Shown here piece by piece: positions 50,362 to 59,476 of a DNA stretch of 64,000 bases; positions within the stretch are counted from its first letter, which is position 1, and each line of letters starts with the position of its first letter. Source of the DNA: G020354785 sp964521285 (GTDB lineage Bacteria; Bacteroidota; Bacteroidia; Bacteroidales; UBA10428); assembly GCA_964521285.1 (NCBI GenBank), contig CAZFQS010000005.1:132241-196240 (forward strand), in the 5' to 3' direction. The translations under genes were made by a program, and so were the position numbers. The notes under the pieces were generated by a model that had not been told where the DNA came from, ran no database searches, and worked only from the letters and a program-made list of their open reading frames with translations.

Positions 50362-52551
50362 ATGGCGAATACCTCTGATATTCCTAAATCAGGAAATAAA
50401 ACCGGCTTAAAACCTTCCGACTATAAGCTGATCAGGTCGTTAATGAACAGAGATCCGAATGAAGCAGAGTTAATAATAATTTCAAATTTGTTGTATGAGG
50501 AACCTGAACTCATACATTCCCGGGAAAAGCTGGTTAATCTTATTGATTACAGGAAGCCTGTTTTAAAAGGCATAAAAAACAATTATTCAGGGGCCATTGA
50601 ATTATCCGGGAAGCATGCATGTATTTTAAATATCCTTTCAGGTAATGAATACAAGGAATTTGCAGAACCAGGAGTAATTACCATGGCACGAGCAATACTT
50701 GACATTATTGCTGTTGGAGGAAGACCTGTTGCTCATGTATTTTCAATGAAGTATAAACCTTACAAGTTGAAAGATATATTAAATAATATGTGTGAGTATA
50801 GCTATAATACTGGCATTCCTCTAATTAAAGGCAACATATGTTTTGAAAAAAAGTTGGGTCAAAATCCAATGTTAAATATGATGACTTTAGGAATTGTTAA
50901 CCGGGAAAGGTTAAGTGCATCAGAAAAGACAGTTGAGGGTCAGCCCGTTTATATTATTGGATTTGCAGGATCAAATAGAAAATACGGGGATAATGTATGG
51001 TCTTTAATAAAAGACAAATATTCGGATAGCGGGAAAATGCCGGAAGTGCTTAATCATATCCGGGAAAAACTTTTTATTGAGGGGGTCCTTGAATTATTTG
51101 ATAATAATATTATTGCTGCGGCATCAGTCGTTGGTAAAACAGGGATTATTGGAACCGCAGCTAAAATACTATCTGCAAATAATACAGGAATGAAACTTGA
51201 TATTGATAAATTATATGATGATTCGACCAAAGACAACCATTATCAAATGCTTTGCGAATATTTACCAGGTTCAATTTTAATGATTATTAATAAAAATAAG
51301 AAAGAGCTTACAGAAAATATTTTAAATAAATGGTTAACTGATTATTGTATTATTGGAGAGACAGTAAAACAAGATAGTCTCAGCTGCTTTAAAAACAACA
51401 AATCTGTTGCCAATATACCCTTAAAGATGTTATTAAATCAACAATTCGCTGTAAGGGAAGAAGAAAAAGAGTACCCGGACAGAGATTTTAACATTGTAAG
51501 CATTTCAGCAGATGATATTAGTGAGCCTGCAAATTATAAAGAGATTGCCCTGGAAATAATAAAACAACCCGAAGTATTTGGAAAGGCAATTCCTTTCGAG
51601 CAATCCGGATTATTGACAGGAACAGTAAATATGAACATAAATTTTCCTTCAGATTCCGGCATTATAAAATTCAGCGTACTGAACAAATCTTTATCTGTCG
51701 CTATCAATATAAATTCCAGGTATCTGTTATCAGATATAAAAACAGGTACTATTATAATAATAGCAAAAGCAATCAGGGATATTGTCTGCAGCGGAAGTGA
51801 CCCATTGGCAATGAGTATATGCCTGAACATTTATAAAGCCAATAATAAATATTTTAAGGAGCAGTTTGAACTGGTTTATGATGGTGTGGAGGAAGCAATT
51901 AAACAGTTTAATATACCTTTAGCTAATTTTAGTTTAAGCTTAAATTCTGATAAATACAATAATAATAATGGTAATCATCTTGCCGTAGTACCAGCAGTAT
52001 ATATTACAGGAGAACTAACAAGTAATAAATATCATACAACTATTGCGTTCAGGGACAAAGGGCATATGATTTATTTAATTGGAAGATCAGGAAATGATTT
52101 TGGCTCATCCGAATACCTTAAAGTTATGCATGGTATTGACCAGTCTCCTTCACCCTTTATTGATATTAATGTGGAAAGCAAACTTCATAATATTGTAAGA
52201 GGACTAATTCAAAATCACCTGATCATATCCGCTCATAATATTTCTGAAGGAGGATTATTTTTTGCATTACTTGAATCGGCAATGGCAGAGCAATACGGAT
52301 TTGATATTACTTCTCCGGCGGAAATCAGACTTGATGCTTTTTTGTTTGGTGAAGCCCAAAGCAGGATAATTGTAACAGTATCACCGATTCGTGAGACTGA
52401 ATTCATTGATTTTATGATTCAGCAGGATTTTCCATTCTCGGCACTTGGTCATATCACAAAAGAAGAGGTGAGGATTGATGATATTTCATACGGTTCCATT
52501 AGTGAGTACGTAGATTTATACAATTCAATTATACAAAGTTACCCTGGTTAA
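50362..52551 (+). CDS. PurL-like protein (AIR-synthase fold duplication) lacking FGAM synthase catalytic motifs
   Basis: 729 residues, co-linear with small-type PurL (about 740). The first half aligns around EPGVITMARAILDIIAVGGRPVA, equal to IEP..GA.TGVGGI.RD...MGARP.A in PurL. The second half has TGTIIIIAKAIRDIVCSGSDPLAMSICLN, AHNISEGGLFFALLESAMAE and LFGEAQSRIIVTV. However, SHNHPS with the catalytic histidine has become SGNEYKEF, the N-terminal SEHC motif is lost, DMGAAG has become SVVGKTG, and DCLNFGNP/GNVSLYNE are absent. The fold is thus kept but FGAM synthase activity (EC 6.3.5.3) is unlikely. A regulatory, structural or new enzymatic role is possible. Monocistronic. Confidence 0.8.
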   Translation: MANTSDIPKSGNKTGLKPSDYKLIRSLMNRDPNEAELIIISNLLYEEPELIHSREKLVNLIDYRKPVLKGIKNNYSGAIELSGKHACILNILSGNEYKEFAEPGVITMARAILDIIAVGGRPVAHVFSMKYKPYKLKDILNNMCEYSYNTGIPLIKGNICFEKKLGQNPMLNMMTLGIVNRERLSASEKTVEGQPVYIIGFAGSNRKYGDNVWSLIKDKYSDSGKMPEVLNHIREKLFIEGVLELFDNNIIAAASVVGKTGIIGTAAKILSANNTGMKLDIDKLYDDSTKDNHYQMLCEYLPGSILMIINKNKKELTENILNKWLTDYCIIGETVKQDSLSCFKNNKSVANIPLKMLLNQQFAVREEEKEYPDRDFNIVSISADDISEPANYKEIALEIIKQPEVFGKAIPFEQSGLLTGTVNMNINFPSDSGIIKFSVLNKSLSVAININSRYLLSDIKTGTIIIIAKAIRDIVCSGSDPLAMSICLNIYKANNKYFKEQFELVYDGVEEAIKQFNIPLANFSLSLNSDKYNNNNGNHLAVVPAVYITGELTSNKYHTTIAFRDKGHMIYLIGRSGNDFGSSEYLKVMHGIDQSPSPFIDINVESKLHNIVRGLIQNHLIISAHNISEGGLFFALLESAMAEQYGFDITSPAEIRLDAFLFGEAQSRIIVTVSPIRETEFIDFMIQQDFPFSALGHITKEEVRIDDISYGSISEYVDLYNSIIQSYPG

Positions 52552-52576
52552 AAGGCATGTTGAAGAACAGAAAAAA

Positions 52577-52607
52577 TTGGAATGTTAAGATTTATATACT
52601 AATTTCG
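52577..52607 (+). promoter_or_regulatory. Possible promoter for the PorT-like gene
   Basis: TTG (52577-52579), a 20-base spacer and TAATTTCG (52600-52607), each box with one mismatch. Confidence 0.35.
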
Positions 52608-52638
52608 TGGCGCTTACGTTTTTAAACGTATACTAACA

Positions 52639-53421
52639 ATGCAGACTATAGCTTTGAGAACTATCATAATAACCATAATTTTTCTACTCTCTCTGGATGT
52701 CTTTGCACAGAAACCTAAAGTACAGAATGACCCGACTCATGATGATAAACTTCTGCATTTTGGTTTCTCTTTAGGTTTTAATACAATGGATTTTCAGATA
52801 TCTCTTTCAGAAATAGCCCGTAATTATTATATAGTAGCGGATGTTGCTAAACTTCAACCTGGATTTCATGTTCATGCATTATCCAATTTAAGGCTTGGAG
52901 AATATTTTGATCTTAGATTTTTGCCGGGAATATCCTTTGGAGGTGAGAGGCACATTGAATATGTTGACAGATCGGTATCAAATCAGGCAAATAGCCAGAG
53001 AATTGATATTGAGGACATACCGGTGAAGATCGAATCAAATTTCCTCGAGTTTCCTTTGTTAATAAAATATAAATCAGTAAGGCTGAACAATTTCAGGCCA
53101 TTTCTAATAGGGGGCATAAATACCAGGATTGATCTTGCAGGGGCTAAACTGGACTGGGGCAGGAAGGAGGAAGATCCCAAAAAGCAAAATATTGTATTAT
53201 TGAATTTACTGGACGGTTATTATGAATTAGGAGTTGGAATGGATTTTTATCTCCGATACTTTAAATTTGCAGTAGAATTGAAATCCTCATGGGGAATAAG
53301 AAACGTATTAAAAACCGAAAACAGAAAGGGAGAAAGACCATATCCTGATATAGCAATATATACCGATGTTATTGATAAAATGTATTCAAGGATGGTTTTA
53401 ATTTCTTTTCATTTTGAATAA
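52639..53421 (+). CDS. porT: PorT-like outer-membrane beta-barrel protein (type IX secretion)
   Basis: A 260-residue protein with signal peptide (IIITIIFLLSLDVFAQ). The segment HDDKLLHFGFSLGFNTMDFQISL is the typical start of PorT/SprT proteins, followed by alternating beta strands: LRFLPGISFGGERHIEYV, NFLEFPLLIKYKSVRLNNFRPFLIGG and YYELGVGMDFYLRYFKFAVELK, ending in MVLISFHFE with an aromatic C-terminal residue run for BAM insertion. PorT is needed for T9SS function in Porphyromonas. Two T9SS substrates in this window support that reading. A general porin-family barrel cannot be excluded. Confidence 0.75.
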   Translation: MQTIALRTIIITIIFLLSLDVFAQKPKVQNDPTHDDKLLHFGFSLGFNTMDFQISLSEIARNYYIVADVAKLQPGFHVHALSNLRLGEYFDLRFLPGISFGGERHIEYVDRSVSNQANSQRIDIEDIPVKIESNFLEFPLLIKYKSVRLNNFRPFLIGGINTRIDLAGAKLDWGRKEEDPKKQNIVLLNLLDGYYELGVGMDFYLRYFKFAVELKSSWGIRNVLKTENRKGERPYPDIAIYTDVIDKMYSRMVLISFHFE

Positions 53422-53432
53422 AAACATTGATT

Positions 53433-54203
53433 TTATCTTCTTCTGAATTCTGAACATACAATAGCTGTTGCTGCAGAAACATTAAGTGATTCAACACCCC
53501 CCGCCTGATGCGCATACTTTGGTACAAATAATCTTGTAGTAATATATGGCATATAGCTTTTTGAAATACCTCTGGATTCATTTCCCATAACAATAAATGC
53601 TCTTGTGTCCAAATCCTTATCATAAATGGATTCGCCGCTAAGAAATGTGCCATAGACAGTAAATCCCGGAACAGATGTATATTCTTCCAACAGGTCCTTT
53701 AAATTAACATAGTAAACATTAATCCTCATTATTGCACCCATTGTTGACTGAACAACCTTCGGGCTGAAGCAATCAGCACAATCATGGGAACAGAAAATAT
53801 TTTTTATTCCAAACCAGTCCGCTATTCTAATGATGTTGCCAAGATTTCCGGGATCCTGAATTTTATCCAAAACAAGTGATATATCGTTAATGACGACAGC
53901 TTTATTAATAATATGATCCGGGATGCGCATCACAGCTATTACCTTCCCGGGAGTTTTAAATGAACTAATTTTGCTTAATTCATATACAGTAACTGTAAGA
54001 ATATCTTCAGGAGGATATATCTCATTTTTATAATTATCTTTTAGCCACTGCCGCGTTGCTATTAATTGCTTTAACAGCGGATATCCGGCATCAATCAGCT
54101 CTTTTATTATCTTTTCTCCTTCAACTAAATATTCCCCGTATTTTTCACGATACTTTTTTAATCTTAGAGATCTAAAATGTTTAATTTTATTTTTGCTTAG
54201 CAT
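53433..54203 (-). CDS. TrmH/SpoU family RNA methyltransferase (RlmB/TsnR-like)
   Basis: A 256-residue SpoU methyltransferase. The N-terminal substrate-binding domain begins LRLKKYREKYGEYLVEGEKIIKELI (RNA 2'-O-methylase N-terminal type, about residues 12-36). The knot motifs are DPGNLGNIIRIADWFGI, AFIVMGNESRGIS and VESLNVSAATAIVCSEF. It is the third member of this family in the window and differs from RlmB by the YLVEGEK-type N-terminus shared with thiostrepton-resistance-like and mitochondrial-type enzymes. RNA target unknown. Convergent with porT, 11 bases apart. Confidence 0.88.
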   Translation of the reverse strand: MLSKNKIKHFRSLRLKKYREKYGEYLVEGEKIIKELIDAGYPLLKQLIATRQWLKDNYKNEIYPPEDILTVTVYELSKISSFKTPGKVIAVMRIPDHIINKAVVINDISLVLDKIQDPGNLGNIIRIADWFGIKNIFCSHDCADCFSPKVVQSTMGAIMRINVYYVNLKDLLEEYTSVPGFTVYGTFLSGESIYDKDLDTRAFIVMGNESRGISKSYMPYITTRLFVPKYAHQAGGVESLNVSAATAIVCSEFRRR

Positions 54204-54325
54204 ATTTCTACATTTTACAAATAAAACTAAGTTTATAAAATTTCAGGTAATAATTATGTGCGTGATCAACAACTTATCTGACAAGGATACTTATATAGAA
54301 AACCTCATTATGTGAATAAAAAAGT

Positions 54326-54333
54326 TATATTTG
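54326..54333 (+). promoter_or_regulatory. -7 element before tamL
   Basis: TATATTTG is a perfect TAnnTTTG, 28 bases before the GTG start. The -33 position is poorly conserved. Confidence 0.4.
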
Positions 54334-54361
54334 CGCGAATGTAATAATTTAATCATTAAAA

Positions 54362-56737
54362 GTGTTAAAGCGTGTTAGAAAAGACATAGAAAAGGGGCGA
54401 CAAAGTTATTATTATATTCTGATTATATTATCTGTAATTATTGCCTCCTGCAGCTCTACTAAGTATGTACCCGAGGGTAAATATCTTTTAACCAGAAATA
54501 AGATCAAAGTCGAGGATAACTCAATAAACAGGAATGAAATAAAAGATTATTTAAAACAACGTCCTAATAAAAAAATTCTTGGATTAAGGTTTCATTTGTT
54601 TCTTTACAATTTGTCAAATATCAACAAAGATAAATGGCCTCACGGCTGGTTAAGGAAGATTGGAGAAAAACCTGTAATATGGGATCAGTACCTGACCCAG
54701 ACAACATATTTACAATTTAAACAATATCTTGAAAACAAAGGATTTTATCATTCCAGCGTTGAAGATACGGTTAAGTTTAAAAAACGTCATGCAATAGTTA
54801 CATATGATATAGCACCAAATGAACCATATTATATTAATAAAATACACTACGACATTATAGATACGAATCTGAGGACAATTATTGTTACTGATACTATTAA
54901 TTCTTTGTTAAAGAGAGGAATGCTGTTCGATAAAGAGATACTGCAGAAAGAAAGGGTAAGGATTGAGAATCTCCTTAAAAGGAATGGCTATTATAAATTT
55001 TCAAAAGAATATTCATATTTTGAAGCCCAGCCGGTGAACGGGACTAATAATGTAAATCTGACCATGAAAATCAAGAAATTTGAGATAGTTGATCAGGGCC
55101 AGAAATTGAATTATATACCTCATAACAAATACAAAATAAATAATGTATATGTTTATCCTAATTATAAGACCGGACCTGCTGTTTCACAAAAAAGCATAAG
55201 TTCAGAAAGCTTTGATACTATTTTGTATAATAACATATATTATGTATATAACGAGGACCCGCATATTAAACCTTCTATAATAAACAATGCAAATTATATA
55301 CTGCCAGGTCAGTATTACAATCAGAATAATGTAAATAAAACATATAATAAGCTTTCATCACTGGGGATTTTCAAATTCATTAATATCAGCTTTGACGAAT
55401 TCATAAACCAGACAGACGATGTAGATATAGAATATTTACTTGATTGTAATATTGAGTTAACTAAGAGGAAAGTGCAGTCATATCAGTTTGAAATTGTAGG
55501 TACAAATTCATCAGGTGACTTTGGAGCGCGGGGTAACCTGCTTTATAATAACTGGAATTTATTCAGGGGAGCTGAGGTTTTTAATTTTAAACTTACCATA
55601 GCTTATGAGGCAATACAGGAAATCGCAGCATCCGGATTATCACATACTCTGGAACTGGGTACTGAATTTAAGGTGGATATTCCCAAGTTTTTATTGCCAA
55701 TTAAAACAGAGAGATTTATTAAAAGATTTGCACCAAAAACTTCTATATCGTTGTCTTATAACTACCAGGCACGGCCTGATTATATACGTACTATTGCCAA
55801 CACTTCATTTGGATATACCTGGAAAGGCAATGAAAACATTAAGTTTTATGTATATCCGCTGGAGATTAACTTTGTACAGCTGCCAGTTGTTGATACAACT
55901 TTTGGTGAATCAATATCAGGCTCATACCTGCAATTTAGTTATGAGGATCACTTTGTTGGGGGTAACAGATTTGGTTTTGAATATAATAATCAAAAAATCG
56001 GTAAAAGTAAAGATTTTGTGTTTTTAAAGGTTAATATTGAAACAGCAGGTAATATTCTTCATGGCTATAGTGAGCTTAGCAATCTGGAAAGGGACTCTGT
56101 CAGTAATAGTTACAAAATATTTAATGTGCCTTATTCTCAGTATTTTAAAACAGATATTGATTTCCGCCATTATAATATTGTTAATCCCACAAATAGCATA
56201 GTATATAGAATTTTTATAGGATGTGCATATCCTTATGGAAATTCCAGTGCCTTACCTTTTGAAAAGAAATATTTCTCAGGCGGTCCGAATAGTATTAGAG
56301 CATGGCGTACAAGGGAGCTGGGCCCGGGTTCATATCTGGACACATCAAAAACTAAAATCCCTAATACTATGGCCGATATAAAGCTGGAAGCTAATGTAGA
56401 GTACAGATTTAAATTATTCTGGAAACTTGAAGGGGCATTATTTTTGGATATGGGTAATATATGGGCTATTAATCCAAAAGATGAAAGACCTAATTCTTTG
56501 TTTGATTTTAAGGATTTTTACAAAGATATAGCAGTTGGCACCGGGTTTGGTACCCGGTTTAACTTTTCATTTTTTATAATCAGACTGGATTTCGGATTCA
56601 AACTAAGAGACCCGTCTTTTTCTGAAAACAAATGGATTATGGACAGCGACCTATTAAGCTCGAAAGAATATAAAGACAGAAAAGAAAATAATTACAGAAT
56701 ATTTAATTTTCAGTTTGGAATAGGGTATCCGTTCTAA
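54362..56737 (+). CDS. tamL: Translocation and assembly module lipoprotein TamL (BamA/TamA superfamily)
   Basis: A 791-residue outer-membrane protein that, in Bacteroidota, replaces TamA with a lipidated form. Signal with lipobox IIASC (Cys30), followed by CSSTKYVPEGKYLLTRNKIKV, which is typical for TamL. POTRA-like domains span about residues 45-380, with YDIAPNEPYYINKIHYDI, and the C-terminal Omp85 barrel spans about 400-791, including KKYFSGGPNSIRAWRTRELGPG (the conserved lid-lock RG.. segment) and a terminal aromatic GYPF. The start codon is GTG at 54362; no in-frame ATG is available nearby. The tamB partner is not in the window. Confidence 0.9.
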   Translation: MLKRVRKDIEKGRQSYYYILIILSVIIASCSSTKYVPEGKYLLTRNKIKVEDNSINRNEIKDYLKQRPNKKILGLRFHLFLYNLSNINKDKWPHGWLRKIGEKPVIWDQYLTQTTYLQFKQYLENKGFYHSSVEDTVKFKKRHAIVTYDIAPNEPYYINKIHYDIIDTNLRTIIVTDTINSLLKRGMLFDKEILQKERVRIENLLKRNGYYKFSKEYSYFEAQPVNGTNNVNLTMKIKKFEIVDQGQKLNYIPHNKYKINNVYVYPNYKTGPAVSQKSISSESFDTILYNNIYYVYNEDPHIKPSIINNANYILPGQYYNQNNVNKTYNKLSSLGIFKFINISFDEFINQTDDVDIEYLLDCNIELTKRKVQSYQFEIVGTNSSGDFGARGNLLYNNWNLFRGAEVFNFKLTIAYEAIQEIAASGLSHTLELGTEFKVDIPKFLLPIKTERFIKRFAPKTSISLSYNYQARPDYIRTIANTSFGYTWKGNENIKFYVYPLEINFVQLPVVDTTFGESISGSYLQFSYEDHFVGGNRFGFEYNNQKIGKSKDFVFLKVNIETAGNILHGYSELSNLERDSVSNSYKIFNVPYSQYFKTDIDFRHYNIVNPTNSIVYRIFIGCAYPYGNSSALPFEKKYFSGGPNSIRAWRTRELGPGSYLDTSKTKIPNTMADIKLEANVEYRFKLFWKLEGALFLDMGNIWAINPKDERPNSLFDFKDFYKDIAVGTGFGTRFNFSFFIIRLDFGFKLRDPSFSENKWIMDSDLLSSKEYKDRKENNYRIFNFQFGIGYPF

Positions 56738-56854
56738 AATTTTTTATAAATACTGAATTTTAAAATAGCATTAAAAATCAAATTTGTATATTTTTATAAA
56801 TTTGCGGATTAATATTGCATCCAAATAATAATTTATTAATGAAAAAAATTGAAA

Positions 56855-57928
56855 ATGAAAGTATTTGACAAAATTAAGCCGGGAGTAGTAACCGGGGATG
56901 ATGTACAGGAATTACTAAAGATAGCAAAAGATAATGAATATGCATTGCCCGCAGTAAATGCGGTAAGCACCAATTCAGTTAATGCAGTTCTTGAAGCTGC
57001 AAAAGTAGTAAACTCTCCTGTCATCATTCAGTTTTCCAACGGGGGGGCAGTATTTTATGCCGGCAAAGGACTATCAAATGAGAATGAGCAGGCTGCAATA
57101 ATCGGAGCTGTTTCCGGAGCAAAACATGTTCATCATATTGCTGAGTTATATGGAGTGCCAGTTATTTTACATACTGATCATGCAGCCAAGAAGGTATTGC
57201 CCTGGATTGATGGCTTATTGGACCATGGCGAAAGACATTATAAACGTTATGGAAAGCCTTTATACAGTTCACATATGCTTGATCTCTCCGCGGAGCCAAT
57301 TAAAGAGAATATAACCATCTGTAAGAAATATCTTGAGAGGATGAGCAAACTTGGTATGACCCTGGAAATTGAGCTTGGTGTAACAGGGGGAGAAGAGGAT
57401 GGTGTGGATCACACTGGTATAGATAATTCAAGACTATATACTCAACCTGAAGATGTTGCTTATGCTTATGAAGAACTAAGCAAAATAAGTGAAAAGTTTA
57501 CTATTGCTGCCTCATTTGGTAATGTCCATGGCGTATATAAACCGGGAAATGTGAAATTGACCCCGATAATACTGAATAATTCACAGAGGTATATTGAAGA
57601 GAAATTTAATACCGGGAAGAAACCTGTATTTTTTGTATTTCATGGGGGTTCAGGATCAAGCCGGCATGAAATTAGAGAAGCAATAAGCTATGGTGTAATA
57701 AAAATGAATATTGACACAGATACCCAGTGGGCATTCTGGGATGGTGTCAGAAGATACGAAGCTGCGAACCATGATTATCTGCAGGGCCAGATTGGAAATC
57801 CTGAGGGTGCTGATAAGCCTAACAAGAAAAAATATGATCCCCGGGCCTGGTTAAGGGAAGGTGAAAAAGTAGTGGTAGAAAGATTAAAGGTTGCCTTTGA
57901 AGATCTGAATTGTCTGGACAGAAACTGA
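56855..57928 (+). CDS. fbaA: Class II fructose-bisphosphate aldolase
   Basis: Zinc-dependent aldolase (EC 4.1.2.13) of glycolysis and gluconeogenesis, about 357 residues. It aligns from its first residues with E. coli FbaA (IFDFVKPGVITGDDV there, VFDKIKPGVVTGDDV here), so I start at the ATG at 56855 rather than a TTG two codons upstream. Motifs: VIIQFSNGGAVFYAGKG, VILHTDHAAKKVLPW with zinc ligands, ELGVTGGEEDGVD, and FVFHGGSGSSRHEI for phosphate binding. Followed by a terminator. Confidence 0.96.
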   Translation: MKVFDKIKPGVVTGDDVQELLKIAKDNEYALPAVNAVSTNSVNAVLEAAKVVNSPVIIQFSNGGAVFYAGKGLSNENEQAAIIGAVSGAKHVHHIAELYGVPVILHTDHAAKKVLPWIDGLLDHGERHYKRYGKPLYSSHMLDLSAEPIKENITICKKYLERMSKLGMTLEIELGVTGGEEDGVDHTGIDNSRLYTQPEDVAYAYEELSKISEKFTIAASFGNVHGVYKPGNVKLTPIILNNSQRYIEEKFNTGKKPVFFVFHGGSGSSRHEIREAISYGVIKMNIDTDTQWAFWDGVRRYEAANHDYLQGQIGNPEGADKPNKKKYDPRAWLREGEKVVVERLKVAFEDLNCLDRN

Positions 57929-57950
57929 AAATTTAAAAGCCTGTTTTTAG

Positions 57951-57980
57951 CCCTCAGAAGTTTACTTCCGGGGGTTTTTT
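57951..57980 (+). terminator. Terminator after fbaA
   Basis: CCCTCAGAAGT (57951-57961) pairs with ACTTCCGGGGG (57964-57974) with small mismatches across a short loop, followed by TTTTTTG. Confidence 0.75.
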
Positions 57981-58056
57981 GTTTCATTCAATTATTTTTT
58001 TTCCATAAATTGTCCGATTTTTAATACATTTATGAACCTTAAAAAAATCATAGACT

Positions 58057-59412
58057 GTGGATCTTTCAAAAAGGGGTACTTTCGGAAGTAAATTTGGTAT
58101 AATAGCTGCTGTTGCAGGATCAGCCATTGGTCTTGGTAATATATGGCGATTCCCTTATGTAGCAGGAAGTAACGGAGGCGGAGCTTTCCTGCTTATATAT
58201 TTGATAATTGTATTAGCAATAGGCCTGCCCGTTATGCTTTCAGAGTTTATCATAGGCAGGGCTACCCAAAGAAACCCTTACGATGCTTTCAAAAAACTTA
58301 GTCCGAATGGCCACTGGTACATTATAGGCATAATGGGTATTTTTGCAGCCTTTATGATTCTGGCATTTTATAGTACTGTGGCAGGATGGACCCTTGAATA
58401 CATTTACCAGTCCGTAATAAACGGATTTAAGGGAAAGTCAGCAGGAGAAATAAATCAGATGTTTACATCATTTAACACCAATACTTTAAGGCCGGTTATG
58501 TGGCAGGTTATATTTATGCTGATGACTGCGGTTATAGTATTAGGCGGAGTAGAGAAGGGAATAGAAAAATATACAAAGATTCTGATGCCTTTATTACTGA
58601 TAATAATAATTATTCTTGACGTCAAGGCATTATCGTTACCCGATGCGAGAGAGGGTATTTCTTTTCTCTTCAAGCCCGATTTTTCAAAAATAACGCCTAA
58701 TGTTATACTTAGCGCTCTTGGCCAGGCATTTTTCTCACTGAGCATAGGTATGGGTACCTTAATAACTTACGGATCTTATATTCAAAAGAAGGATAATCTT
58801 ACCAGTTCTGCGGCAATTGTTATAATTGCTGATACGGCCATCGCGATTCTGGCCGGTGTAGCTATATTTCCCATTGTATTTCATTTCGGCCTTAAACCCA
58901 CTGAAGGAGTAGCTCTCGTATTTAAAACCCTACCGAATATATTCGCGCAAATGACAGGCGGAACAATATTTGCCGTATTATTTTTCGTTTTATTAACTGT
59001 AGCCGCCATTACATCATCAATTTCTCTTCTGGAAGTTATAGTGGCCTTCTTTGTAGAAAGACTAAAAATGAAACGCATTAATGCAACTATATTTGCAACG
59101 GTTTCAGTGTCATATCTGGGAACCCTTTGCGCTATGTCAGAAGGGGGATTTTCAAATTTCCGGCTGTTTAACATGAATTTCTTTAATCTGTTCGATAATA
59201 CGGCTGCAAAAATATTATTGCCATTGGGAGGATGTTTAATTGCTTTATTTGTTGGCTGGTTTTATGGAAAAGATAAAACATGGCTGGAAATATCAAACAG
59301 GGGAAAGCTTAAGGTAGGTTATCTCAACATCTTCATGTTTCTGATTAAATATATAGCTCCTTTGGCAATAGCTCTTGTTTTTCTGAATGGTCTGGGATTA
59401 TTTAAGTTTTAG
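58057..59412 (+). CDS. Sodium-dependent transporter, NSS/SNF family
   Basis: A 451-residue symporter of the LeuT-like neurotransmitter:sodium family with about eleven helices. Helix 1 carries the sodium/substrate site GSAIGLGNIWRFPYVAGSNGGGAF; GQAFFSLSIGMGTLITYGSYI lies in helix 6-7 and has the second unwound site. The length fits the short prokaryotic 11-helix NSS form. The start is a GTG at 58057, since the nearby ATG at 58032 is out of frame. Substrate is probably an amino acid. A second sodium-coupled transporter gene follows on the same strand. Confidence 0.9.
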   Translation: MDLSKRGTFGSKFGIIAAVAGSAIGLGNIWRFPYVAGSNGGGAFLLIYLIIVLAIGLPVMLSEFIIGRATQRNPYDAFKKLSPNGHWYIIGIMGIFAAFMILAFYSTVAGWTLEYIYQSVINGFKGKSAGEINQMFTSFNTNTLRPVMWQVIFMLMTAVIVLGGVEKGIEKYTKILMPLLLIIIIILDVKALSLPDAREGISFLFKPDFSKITPNVILSALGQAFFSLSIGMGTLITYGSYIQKKDNLTSSAAIVIIADTAIAILAGVAIFPIVFHFGLKPTEGVALVFKTLPNIFAQMTGGTIFAVLFFVLLTVAAITSSISLLEVIVAFFVERLKMKRINATIFATVSVSYLGTLCAMSEGGFSNFRLFNMNFFNLFDNTAAKILLPLGGCLIALFVGWFYGKDKTWLEISNRGKLKVGYLNIFMFLIKYIAPLAIALVFLNGLGLFKF

Positions 59413-59476
59413 CATGTTTGGGTGTTCTTTATTCCGGTATTAAACTAAAGCTTAACCACAATCATTATTAATTTAA

